This document shows positions 1 through 6,907 of a stretch of 12,762 bases of DNA, in pieces (the stretch's first letter is position 1; the number at the start of each line of letters is the position of its first letter). The DNA is from CAYVBW01 sp964588685 (lineage in GTDB: Bacteria; Patescibacteriota; Microgenomatia; UBA1400; PJMF01), in NCBI GenBank assembly GCA_964588685.1, contig CAZPQG010000015.1, forward strand, positions 1 through 12,762, in the 5' to 3' direction. Both the position numbers and the translations under genes were made by a program. Below the pieces are notes generated by a model, which searched no databases, was not told the origin of the DNA, and worked only from the letters and a program-made list of their open reading frames with translations.

Positions 1-659
1 GGCTTGCACCAATCGCCTCTGCCTGTTCCTAAAGGACTCAGCTCAATCAGACCATTCTCAGGTTCTTCAACTGTAGATGAGGCAATAATAGCCGCATTTT
101 CTTTGACATGTCCTTCTTGCTCAAAATCTGCAACTGTAGTGTGAACTAAAGCTAAATTATCCAAATAACGTGTAAAGTAAAGAGTGGAGGTTAAATTAGA
201 AACTAATGGCTGATGCCAGCTAATTTCAATATCGGCACGTTTAGTTGAAGGGTCAAATCTACCGTTTGAAGCTACAATTTCACCTTGTTCATTGCGAAAA
301 ACTTCACTGATGGTCACTTGGCGAGTAAAAAACCCGTTGTTTTCCGCTCCCTCTGCCAATGACCAGGTTCCTTTAGCTTCATCAATGACCGGATGATATA
401 CTCCCTCTATTGCAAACTCATCCCAGCCTTGTTCCCGGACCACTCGCAGAGCTTCAACTGTTTCCTGCATTAATAGGGCCGCTTGCATTCTTTGTTTTTG
501 TTGAGGTTTGCCGTCTCTAACTGCAATAAAACCGGCAAAAATAACTGGCGTCATAATGCCAAACAAACCAATTGCCAACAGCAATTCTACGAGCGAATAT
601 CCTGTTTGTTTTAGATAAAACCTTTTTTTAAAGCTGGTTAATTTCTTTGATAACACCAT
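1..659 (-). CDS. Type IV prepilin-like (pseudopilin) protein, partial, 3' end outside window
   Basis: The reading frame is open from the ATG at 659 to the left edge (219 codons, no stop), so the C-terminus is missing. The N-terminus has a short basic leader, then a class III prepilin signal, TG|YSLVELLLAIG (cleavage predicted after Gly20, Glu at mature position 5), and a hydrophobic helix at about residues 21-45. After that comes a soluble region with the stretches RQVTISEVFRN and DPSTKRADIEISW, which I know from pseudopilin-like proteins of CPR genomes. The visible part ends in GDWCK. It is probably a minor pilin or pseudopilin processed by a PilD-type peptidase. The ATG lies inside the end of the upstream prepilin gene (32-nt overlap), implying translational coupling; another in-frame ATG at 701 would give an unusually long leader. 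No Shine-Dalgarno sequence is visible. The class is well supported, the exact pilin type is not. Confidence 0.85.
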   Translation of the reverse strand, partial: MVLSKKLTSFKKRFYLKQTGYSLVELLLAIGLFGIMTPVIFAGFIAVRDGKPQQKQRMQAALLMQETVEALRVVREQGWDEFAIEGVYHPVIDEAKGTWSLAEGAENNGFFTRQVTISEVFRNEQGEIVASNGRFDPSTKRADIEISWHQPLVSNLTSTLYFTRYLDNLALVHTTVADFEQEGHVKENAAIIASSTVEEPENGLIELSPLGTGRGDWCK

Positions 660-1140
660 ATTGATTAAACTTAATAATAACTGATTTGCCTGTTTGAGCA
701 TCGTTTAACATTAGCTGGGCAAAGTCAGAATTATAGTCAACTATCTGGCCGCTGCCTGTTTTAAAAACCAGTTGTTGATTAGGAAAAGTTGTTTCTAGAT
801 AAAGCGGCTCTTTCAACTCAACAAAGAAATTAGTATCAGCCGCAGGATCGTAAGTCTCTCCCTGAAATAAAACATATTCTTGCGAAGAAACATGCAGCCC
901 ATATGACAAGGCTTCATTAGTTCCCCCTGTTTGAGCGGTCATAGCCTTTAACTGCTGATGGCGCAATTCTGAAACTAAAGTTTCAGCCTGAGCAGATAAA
1001 TTGGTTTTAGGAATTAAGTTGCTTATTAAAATTGAAGACACAGCAAACAGTAGGCTGATAATGCCCATAGTCAACAGTAATTCTGCTAAGGTGAAACCTT
1101 GATTGAAGATCGGGGCAGGATTTTTCATATCATTAAGCAT
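628..1140 (-). CDS. GspH/FimT-like prepilin-type protein
   Basis: This 170-residue protein carries a prepilin signal, NQG|FTLAELLLTMG, with cleavage predicted after Gly15 and the conserved Glu at mature position 5. The hydrophobic helix covers about residues 16-42. The following SELRHQQLKAM segment and a beta-rich C-terminal domain resemble GspH/FimT pseudopilins. It is likely a minor pilin that is inserted in the inner membrane and then built into the pilus or its initiation complex. The start could be the ATG at 1140 or the in-frame ATG at 1128 (residue 5); both leave a plausible leader. It starts 32 nt after the stop of the histidine kinase gene and overlaps the next prepilin gene, so it may be co-transcribed with both. 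No Shine-Dalgarno sequence is visible. Family assignment is by motif; pseudopilin subfamily is less certain. Confidence 0.85.
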   Translation of the reverse strand: MLNDMKNPAPIFNQGFTLAELLLTMGIISLLFAVSSILISNLIPKTNLSAQAETLVSELRHQQLKAMTAQTGGTNEALSYGLHVSSQEYVLFQGETYDPAADTNFFVELKEPLYLETTFPNQQLVFKTGSGQIVDYNSDFAQLMLNDAQTGKSVIIKFNQYGVIKEINQL

Positions 1141-1172
1141 TGCTAATACTTATTTTAATTTGTTTTGGCTTG

Positions 1173-3416
1173 TTAATTTTTATTGGCATTTCTTTCTGTT
1201 TTTTGATGTTGTTTTTTTAAATTTCGAAAAGCTTCTGCTGAAAATTTTAATAATGAGAAACTAAAAGTTGAGCCTGTGCCTTTTCCCTCTGAGTGAGCCC
1301 AAATTTCGCCATCGTGAAGATCTATTGTGGATTTACATATATAAAGACCCAACCCGGTTCCCTGAGAAACATCTTGATTAGTTTGATAAGAATCTTCCAT
1401 TAAACCAAATTTTTTAAAAAGATCATCCATATTTTCTTCCTCAATCCCAACACCGGTATCAGTTATGTGTGTAATTACATGTTCATTCTGCAGTTCAAAA
1501 GAAAGAGTAATTGAACCGCCCTCAGGAGTGAATTTTAAAGCATTACCTATTAAATTCATTAAAACATTTTGAATTTTATCTGCATCAGCTATCACATCAT
1601 AAGATTCTTTTTTCTTATCTTTAACAGGTTTTTTAATTATTAACTCTAAACCTAATTCATCTGCCCGGGGCCTTATTTCTTCAATTACAGCTTGGCATAA
1701 TTCAACTATATTCAATTTTGCTATCTCAAAAGAAATCCGGCCGGATTCAATGCGCGATATATTTAACAAATCATTTACTAATTTAATCAGACGATCAGCG
1801 GAATCATAAGATCTTTCAATATAATATTGTTGCTTTTCTGTTAATTCTCCGCCTTGACCGTCTAAAGCCATCCACAAGTAGGATTTTATGGCGGTCATTG
1901 GGGTGCGCAGCTCATGAGATGCTACTGAAAGAAACTGATCTTTTAAATTATCTAATTCCTTTAATTGTAAATTTGCTTCTTTTAATTCTCTGGTTGCTTC
2001 GGCGATCTTCTTTTTTAAAGTGATATTAAATTTAGATATTTCAGCAACTGCTTCTGCATTTTGAATAGCTAAGGAAAGTTCCGGAATAAAAAGTTCCAAT
2101 AAAGTAACATCTTGTTTAGAATATATATCTCCAGAAAGCTTATCGCTCAGCATTAAAAAACCTATAAAATTTCCTCTATTTCTAAGAGGAAAAATAATTC
2201 TAATATTTCTTTTTGCCAAATATTCTTTAATGTCAGAACTTTCTAAATCATCATAAAATATTTCCTTTAAATTAGCGTATCTTTTTAATCTCATTATTTC
2301 TTGATAGCTGAATTCAACTGAAGAATCTTCAGTCCCTTTGGAAAGATGAAACCCAATTTGATGATCTTTGAGCAAGATTATATCGATTCTACTGACTTTA
2401 AGCTTTTCTTGAATTAATGACAGAACATTATCTAGTAAATCTTTTACTAAATAAGTTGATACCAATAGTGTGTTAAGTTTTTTAAGTAATTTTTGGGTAT
2501 CATAACGATCTCTGAAAAAAATCTTGTCAGTTGTTTTCTCTAACATTCTTCTCATTGGTTGAAAAGTGTAAGCTAAAATTAAAGCCAGTAATGTAGAAAT
2601 TAACAGGCTTTTAGAAGTTGCCGATCCAGGAAAAAGAGAATTTCCAACCAAAAATAAACCAAGAGCATAAAGACTTCCTAAAATAAAAACTAATAAGGAA
2701 TAAGAAATGGTTCTAGCTACTAAAAACCTGATATCCATTAATCGATGTTTGACAATGGCATAACTTACAAATGAGACAAAAATAAGTAAAGAAAAAAGTG
2801 ACAAATGCTGATAATCATAAATACCAAAAAGAAGAGGCAAAAAAATATTAGTAATTGATCCAGTTGCTATTGCTAGAAAAAAACCTACTGCCAAATATAA
2901 AACTTGCTGCCTAAAAATACCGGTTAAATATTTAAATTTTTGCAATAATACAGCAATAGCGCCAAAACAAAATATAATGAAATAAAGTACAAAAAAAGGA
3001 TATAAAAAGCCAAATATGGTTTCTCTGGCAGCTGGAGCAACAATTACCTCATCCTTAATAAGGAATGGAGTAAATAAAGTTGCCACAGCCAGAACAATAA
3101 TTATTGAAGCAATAATATAGAGATGTTTTTTTTCTCCTAACTTTGTTTTTTGAGGAAAGAAAAAACAAAAAATAAATAGGCTTAAGGATAATAATTCTGC
3201 AAATACAAAATTAGCTCTGCCCAGCAACAAAACAAGCTCCGGTTGGTTTAGATAATAAAATCCGAAAAGAGTTGCCTGCCAACCTAAAATTGACAAAATT
3301 AAAAAAGAAAAAGATTTGTTAATTTTATGAGACGGGTTTTTAAAAAAAACAACAGCACCTAAGGCTGCTGTCAATAAAAATGAAATCAAATAAGTAGCGA
3401 CAATATGTATTGGCAT
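1173..3416 (-). CDS. Membrane sensor histidine kinase (7TM-type N-terminus, GAF-like, HisKA, HATPase)
   Basis: This 747-residue protein has a complete hybrid-free kinase core. Hydrophobic segments fill about residues 5-285 and resemble the N-terminal 7TM region of histidine kinases (HisKA_7TM), with two further helices at about 237-285. A GAF-like region follows at about 310-455, then a coiled coil at 455-493. The dimerisation domain holds the phospho-acceptor His501 in HELRTP. The ATPase domain has the N box (Asn621 and Asn625, NLIGNALKFT), the G1 box DTGVGI at 653-658 and the G2 box GTGLGL at 686-691. All catalytic motifs look intact, so it should autophosphorylate. There is no receiver domain, and the likely partner is the divergent response regulator at 5156. 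The gene starts 3 nt after the stop of the decarboxylase gene, so the two are almost surely co-transcribed and translationally coupled. The ligand is unknown. Confidence 0.95.
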   Translation of the reverse strand: MPIHIVATYLISFLLTAALGAVVFFKNPSHKINKSFSFLILSILGWQATLFGFYYLNQPELVLLLGRANFVFAELLSLSLFIFCFFFPQKTKLGEKKHLYIIASIIIVLAVATLFTPFLIKDEVIVAPAARETIFGFLYPFFVLYFIIFCFGAIAVLLQKFKYLTGIFRQQVLYLAVGFFLAIATGSITNIFLPLLFGIYDYQHLSLFSLLIFVSFVSYAIVKHRLMDIRFLVARTISYSLLVFILGSLYALGLFLVGNSLFPGSATSKSLLISTLLALILAYTFQPMRRMLEKTTDKIFFRDRYDTQKLLKKLNTLLVSTYLVKDLLDNVLSLIQEKLKVSRIDIILLKDHQIGFHLSKGTEDSSVEFSYQEIMRLKRYANLKEIFYDDLESSDIKEYLAKRNIRIIFPLRNRGNFIGFLMLSDKLSGDIYSKQDVTLLELFIPELSLAIQNAEAVAEISKFNITLKKKIAEATRELKEANLQLKELDNLKDQFLSVASHELRTPMTAIKSYLWMALDGQGGELTEKQQYYIERSYDSADRLIKLVNDLLNISRIESGRISFEIAKLNIVELCQAVIEEIRPRADELGLELIIKKPVKDKKKESYDVIADADKIQNVLMNLIGNALKFTPEGGSITLSFELQNEHVITHITDTGVGIEEENMDDLFKKFGLMEDSYQTNQDVSQGTGLGLYICKSTIDLHDGEIWAHSEGKGTGSTFSFSLLKFSAEAFRNLKKQHQKTERNANKN

Positions 3417-3419
3417 TTA

Positions 3420-4301
3420 TCACATATTATCATTTTTTCTTTGAGCTGACAGGTAGGAAGATTCGACCAGTTTTTCCCAATTGTTGAGAGAGAGTCGGCT
3501 CATCTTTTCCATAGTGCTAAATTTTTCAGGAACTGCTTTTTGGGCTAAGCTAAGATAGGGAGCTGCTACTAGAGCGCAGCCCATGTATCCCCCCTTAATA
3601 GAAATGTCAGCAATTTCTACAAAAATTTCTTGATATTCTATTTCTTGATTGCTGCCGACAGCTAAAATACTTTTAGCAGTATCTAAAATGATTTCTTCCT
3701 TTATTTTTTTAAAAAAATATTTATTTTGATTACCTAAATCAAATTCGCCAATATTTTCCATTAATAAGCAAGCGTGTGTGGTCGTATTTTTGGGAATACC
3801 AATTGCTAAAGCGCAATAAAGACGGCAGGGTCCATTTTTTACGATATGTTTAGTGGCACAAGGAACATGAGAACCCGGTAAAATAGGAAATCTTTTTTTT
3901 CTTTTAGTTCCCAGCAATCTTTTGGTAGCATCCAGAATAGGTTTAGCAGAATAAACCGGAATTGATCTGCCTTCAGCATCTTTTATTTTATCAATTAGAA
4001 AAGAAGATTTTTCTTCTAAATTAGGGTGCTTAACAATATCAAAGCCCCAAATTTTTCCTTGGATACCACAAAAGGAAGAAACAGTAATCATATTAGTTTC
4101 TCCTAAATAAGTACCGGTTACTTCAGCCATATCAAAAGCATTAATTTTATCCAGCATTTGAGAGCCGGTGCGCCTAAATGAGATAGGAACTTTACCAATA
4201 TTTAAGGATACGCCTAAAATATAGCCTGTCCCGTGATTATCAGGATTTTGATAGCCGGCACAATAATGTTCATAGTTGCTGGTGGGAATTGAGGTAGACA
4301 T
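3420..4301 (-). CDS. hdcA: Pyruvoyl-dependent histidine decarboxylase homolog (HdcA family proenzyme)
   Basis: At 293 residues it is close to the 310 of the Lactobacillus 30a proenzyme and aligns with it by eye from end to end. The segment TYLGETNMITVSSFCGIQG matches the region around the self-cleavage site; cleavage between Ser75 and Ser76 would give a beta chain and an alpha chain with an N-terminal pyruvoyl group. Other shared stretches are PVYSAKPILDA, PGSHVPCA and VAAPYLSL. By alignment, Asp57 and Glu60 match Asp63 and Glu66 of the bacterial enzyme and Glu182 matches the catalytic Glu197; Tyr62 is replaced by Phe56. The family decarboxylates histidine to histamine, but the substrate here is unproven. 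It sits 8 nt after a GNAT acetyltransferase gene and 3 nt before a histidine kinase gene. No antiporter or hdcB-like gene is in the window. Its TGA stop is followed directly by TAA. Homology is strong; substrate is uncertain. Confidence 0.88.
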   Translation of the reverse strand: MSTSIPTSNYEHYCAGYQNPDNHGTGYILGVSLNIGKVPISFRRTGSQMLDKINAFDMAEVTGTYLGETNMITVSSFCGIQGKIWGFDIVKHPNLEEKSSFLIDKIKDAEGRSIPVYSAKPILDATKRLLGTKRKKRFPILPGSHVPCATKHIVKNGPCRLYCALAIGIPKNTTTHACLLMENIGEFDLGNQNKYFFKKIKEEIILDTAKSILAVGSNQEIEYQEIFVEIADISIKGGYMGCALVAAPYLSLAQKAVPEKFSTMEKMSRLSLNNWEKLVESSYLSAQRKNDNM

Positions 4302-4309
4302 ATAAAAAG

Positions 4310-5065
4310 CTATTTTCTTTGTTGTCTTTTCATTATTCTATTAAATCTCTTTCTAAAAGTAGGCCATTCTCTCTTAATTTTTTCTGTTAAAGCTGCTAAT
4401 AATAACGTTGAATTTTTCTCATAAGCTCTGATTGCGGGGAAAAAATTTTCTACGCTTTTAGCAGTTGGAGAATCTTTTTTTACATAAGTAATAATTAAAT
4501 CACTACACTCGTTTAAAAGTTCTTCCAGAGCAAGAATCATTAAAACCATATAGGAGCTTCCGATACCTCTGTGCTCTTCTAAAATTCCAATGTCTTGAAT
4601 AACACCTGCTGACAGTTTGTCAAGATCTTTTGTACTCAATTCTGTGTTGACAATTAAATCTTTAATATTCTGCTCAACTTGTTTCTTTTTTTCTTTTTCT
4701 ATAGTAAGCCCGCTCACCCCTTCCATCTCTCTAAACATAGTTTTAATCACTTTTTCTGATTCGATTCTCGTAACAGCAAACCCAATAGGCTTATCATTTT
4801 TTAGATAAACATTAACATTATAATTAAAATCTTCAATCCACTGCCTGAATTTTTTTTCCATTTCTACAGCATCATGTTCTTCATCCCATTCTTTATATAC
4901 TTCGATATAAATTGCAGCCAATTCGGCAGCATCATTATTAACAGCGCTTCTGATTAGCTCTTCTTCAGATACTTGGAAATGTAGTGTTTCCTCTTTAAAT
5001 TTTTTAAAAGTTGGAGTTTTTTTTTCTTTAGTAGACGGATCAGTCGGAAGTTCGTTTTTAATCAT
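4310..5065 (-). CDS. GNAT-family N-acetyltransferase-like protein
   Basis: The frame is open from 5116, but the ATG at 5065 (251 residues, beginning MIKNELPTD) is preferred because a TATAAT element lies at 5073-5078, so the upstream ATG at 5116 would precede the transcript start. Numbering below is from 5065. The acetyl-CoA binding motif A is at about residues 155-171: a beta strand VIQDIGILEE followed by the pyrophosphate loop HRGIGSS (R/Q-x-x-G-x-G/A pattern). An earlier strand-turn-strand VNVYLKNDKPIGFAV fits the GNAT core. A charged helical insertion of about 45 residues (roughly 108-152) separates these, and the C-terminus is a basic helix. The substrate is unknown; being the first gene of the decarboxylase operon suggests an amine, but this is inference. 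Protein acetylation is an alternative. Confidence 0.75.
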   Translation of the reverse strand: MIKNELPTDPSTKEKKTPTFKKFKEETLHFQVSEEELIRSAVNNDAAELAAIYIEVYKEWDEEHDAVEMEKKFRQWIEDFNYNVNVYLKNDKPIGFAVTRIESEKVIKTMFREMEGVSGLTIEKEKKKQVEQNIKDLIVNTELSTKDLDKLSAGVIQDIGILEEHRGIGSSYMVLMILALEELLNECSDLIITYVKKDSPTAKSVENFFPAIRAYEKNSTLLLAALTEKIKREWPTFRKRFNRIMKRQQRK

Positions 5066-5072
5066 ATATTTT

Positions 5073-5081
5073 ATTATAGCA
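5073..5081 (-). promoter_or_regulatory. Extended -10 promoter of the GNAT-hdc-kinase operon, apparently leaderless
   Basis: On the minus strand the sequence reads TGC TATAAT, a perfect -10 hexamer with the TGn extension, followed by 7 nt and the ATG at 5065. Transcription would begin at or within a base or two of the ATG. No clear -35 element is seen at 16-18 nt upstream (only a T-run), which is compatible with an extended -10 promoter. No Shine-Dalgarno sequence is present. Confidence 0.6.
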
Positions 5082-5119
5082 CTTAAAAAACATGCAAAAA
5101 AATAAAAATTATGCAATTC

Positions 5120-5148
5120 TTGTTTTTATATAAAAACTTGATTAAGAT
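5120..5148 (+). promoter_or_regulatory. Candidate promoter of the response regulator
   Basis: TTGTTT at 5120-5125 and TAAGAT at 5143-5148 are separated by 17 nt. The ATG at 5156 follows the -10 by 7 nt, so the message would again be almost leaderless. Each hexamer is a weak match to consensus (3-4 of 6), and the alternative TATAAA at 5129-5134 would give a leader of about 15 nt. The divergent operon promoter lies less than 50 bp away, so one regulator could act on both. Confidence 0.35.
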
Positions 5149-5155
5149 TATAACT

Positions 5156-5710
5156 ATGTCAAAAAAAATATTATTAGTAGATGATGACCTCTATATTCGC
5201 GAATTATACAATGAAATCCTAGAAAATGAAGGTTATGAGGTGGAAACAGCTGCCAATGGAGAGGCCGGTTTAAATAAAATCACTAATAATAAATATGATT
5301 TAATTTTGTTAGACATCATGATGCCTAAATTAGACGGCATTGGGATTTTAACTAAATTAAAAGATAGTCAGAGTTCAACTCCTTTAAGTTCAATTATTCT
5401 ATTGACTAATCTAGCCAATGATCCGGTTATAAAAGAAGTGGCTGAAACAGGTATTAAGAAAGTATTAATTAAATCTGATATTACTCCTGAAGAACTGACG
5501 ATGGAAGTTAAAAAAACATTAGGAGTAAAGCAAACCGAAAAAACAGACAGTTTGGCTGCAAAAGCAGACAATAATGAAGATGAACTAAAAGAGGAAAAGA
5601 CTACAGCTTCGTCAGGGTCAACAACTTCAGCAAAAACTTCAGCAGAAAAACCTGCAAGCAAGTCAACTACTTCTCCCGGCACTGGAAAAAAAGGAGCAAA
5701 AAAAATTTAG
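5156..5710 (+). CDS. Response regulator: receiver domain with disordered Ser/Thr/Ala/Lys tail
   Basis: The only plus-strand gene. An in-frame ATG exists at 5111, but the ATG at 5156 is chosen because receiver domains begin with a short MSKKILLVDDD strand; this gives 184 residues. The receiver domain covers about residues 1-123, with the acidic pair Asp9-Asp10, phospho-acceptor Asp53 in LLDIMMPKLDG, the conserved Thr84 and Lys106. Residues about 125-184 are low complexity, rich in Ser, Thr, Ala, Lys and Glu, ending in GKKGAKKI; no DNA-binding or enzymatic output domain is visible. It is therefore a CheY-like stand-alone regulator that probably acts by protein contact. The divergent operon encodes an intact histidine kinase, its likely partner. 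A role in controlling the neighbouring T4P machine is possible but only inferred. Confidence 0.92.
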   Translation: MSKKILLVDDDLYIRELYNEILENEGYEVETAANGEAGLNKITNNKYDLILLDIMMPKLDGIGILTKLKDSQSSTPLSSIILLTNLANDPVIKEVAETGIKKVLIKSDITPEELTMEVKKTLGVKQTEKTDSLAAKADNNEDELKEEKTTASSGSTTSAKTSAEKPASKSTTSPGTGKKGAKKI

Positions 5711-5724
5711 CAGCCGGTTTTTTC
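5676..5724 (+). terminator. Weak candidate terminator of the response regulator
   Basis: CCGGC at 5676-5680 can pair with GCCGG at 5714-5718, followed directly by six T residues (5719-5724). The loop is long (33 nt), A-rich and includes the stop codon. The GC-only stem plus T-run is suggestive, but the loop is longer than in usual intrinsic terminators. The opposing pilC gene ends at 5790. Confidence 0.3.
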
Positions 5725-5789
5725 TTAAATTTTTACTCTTAACTTTTAATAAAAAATTAATTTGTCGATAAATTGCAGTTGGTTAATTT

Positions 5790-6863
5790 TTACAAGCCCG
5801 ATCCAGCCGCCATATTAACGTCTGAAATCATGCCGTAAATTGGACCGATAATAGCCAGCATCATTGCCCCAACTGACAAGGCCACAGCAACCAGCATGAT
5901 TGGCTCCAACAAACTAGTAGCTGTTTTTAAAGTTTTACTGACCTTATAATCAAGCATTTCTGTAACTTCAACCATTGATTCATCTAATGAGCCGGTACGT
6001 TCACCCACTTCAATTAGCTTAATGACAATACCGGGCACTAATTTGCCCTCTGAGCGCAAGCCTTCAGAAAATTTATCACCAGCAGAAACTCTTTCTCTAG
6101 CTCTTGTTAAAAGTTGGTGTAAATCATTTTTTAAAACCACGTCTTCAGCCAATTCCAAAGCCACCACAATCGGCAAACCGGAACCTAATAATAAAGCCAA
6201 ACTTCTGGAAAACCGAGTTAAATCAATTTGCCGCCTCATACCTGACAAAAAAGGCAGTGAAAACAAAATGTTAGCCAATAAGCGGCGGTTGTGCTTGTAA
6301 AAAAGTACTCCGACAGCAATTATCGCTATAAGTCCGCCTCCAATGAACCAATAATGGTTAATAAGCAAATTAGATGATTTAATTAAAATTCGAGTTGGCA
6401 GCGGCAAATCCATTCTAAGTCTGGAAAATACTTGCGAGATACGAGGCATCACCACGATCAACATCATTAACAACACACCCACAAAAACCAACAAGACAAA
6501 AGCAGGATACATTAAAGCCGACTTAATTTTGTCTGAAAATTCCATATCCCGCTGCAAGCCTTGCTGCACATCTTTAAGAGTCACCTCTAAATTCCCTGCT
6601 TTCTCTGCTGCCCTAATTAAGCTGACAGTTACTTTATCAAAACTCTTAGGATATCTGCTCAAAGATTTATTAATCTTGTTCCCGGCTTGCAAGTCTTCTT
6701 TCATTGTTTGCAAAACTTTTTGCTTACCCCCTTTAGCTTCCTCCAACAAAGATTCCACTGCCTCCAGAATCGGAATGCCGGCCTTAAGCATAGTACTTAG
6801 ATTACCCATCAGCTGCATTTTTTCTTTAACGGAAATTCGAATTGAATATTGATTTTCGGCCAT
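5790..6863 (-). CDS. pilC: Type IV pilus inner-membrane platform protein PilC (GspF family)
   Basis: PilC is the polytopic platform that couples the cytoplasmic ATPases to pilin insertion. This 357-residue protein has the two repeated T2SS-F domains of the family: the first at about residues 12-137 with AEKAGNL at 86-92, the second at about 209-335 with the matching GERTGSL at 287-293. Membrane segments are at about 121-139, 172-189 and 320-343. It is somewhat shorter than the roughly 400 residues of proteobacterial PilC because the N-terminal extension is small. The gene begins 44 nt after the pilB stop and no strong promoter or Shine-Dalgarno sequence lies in the gap, so it is probably co-transcribed with pilB. 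Downstream it converges on the response regulator gene. Confidence 0.95.
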   Translation of the reverse strand: MAENQYSIRISVKEKMQLMGNLSTMLKAGIPILEAVESLLEEAKGGKQKVLQTMKEDLQAGNKINKSLSRYPKSFDKVTVSLIRAAEKAGNLEVTLKDVQQGLQRDMEFSDKIKSALMYPAFVLLVFVGVLLMMLIVVMPRISQVFSRLRMDLPLPTRILIKSSNLLINHYWFIGGGLIAIIAVGVLFYKHNRRLLANILFSLPFLSGMRRQIDLTRFSRSLALLLGSGLPIVVALELAEDVVLKNDLHQLLTRARERVSAGDKFSEGLRSEGKLVPGIVIKLIEVGERTGSLDESMVEVTEMLDYKVSKTLKTATSLLEPIMLVAVALSVGAMMLAIIGPIYGMISDVNMAAGSGL

Positions 6864-6907
6864 AATAGTAAACTTAAAAAATATAAAATTAGCTGCTAAT
6901 TGTTAAA

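Noticed and set aside
3420..3422. TGA stop as evidence for or against UGA recoding
   Set aside because: The TGA is followed at once by in-frame TAA, so the protein ends there under either code.
5066..5116. An N-terminal extension of the GNAT protein from the ATG at 5116
   Set aside because: It would cover the extended -10 element at 5073-5081 and adds a hydrophobic stretch not expected in this family.
5111..5155. An N-terminal extension of the response regulator from the ATG at 5111
   Set aside because: The receiver domain starts naturally at the ATG at 5156, and the extra residues are encoded by AT-rich promoter-like sequence.
5368..5682. Minus-strand open frame of 104 codons inside the response regulator
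   Set aside because: It is a low-complexity shadow of the Ser/Thr-rich tail, with no recognisable domain and no start signal.
5747..5761. Inverted repeat TTAAT / ATTAA between the convergent response regulator and pilC genes
   Set aside because: A-T pairs only, 5 bp; not distinguishable from background.
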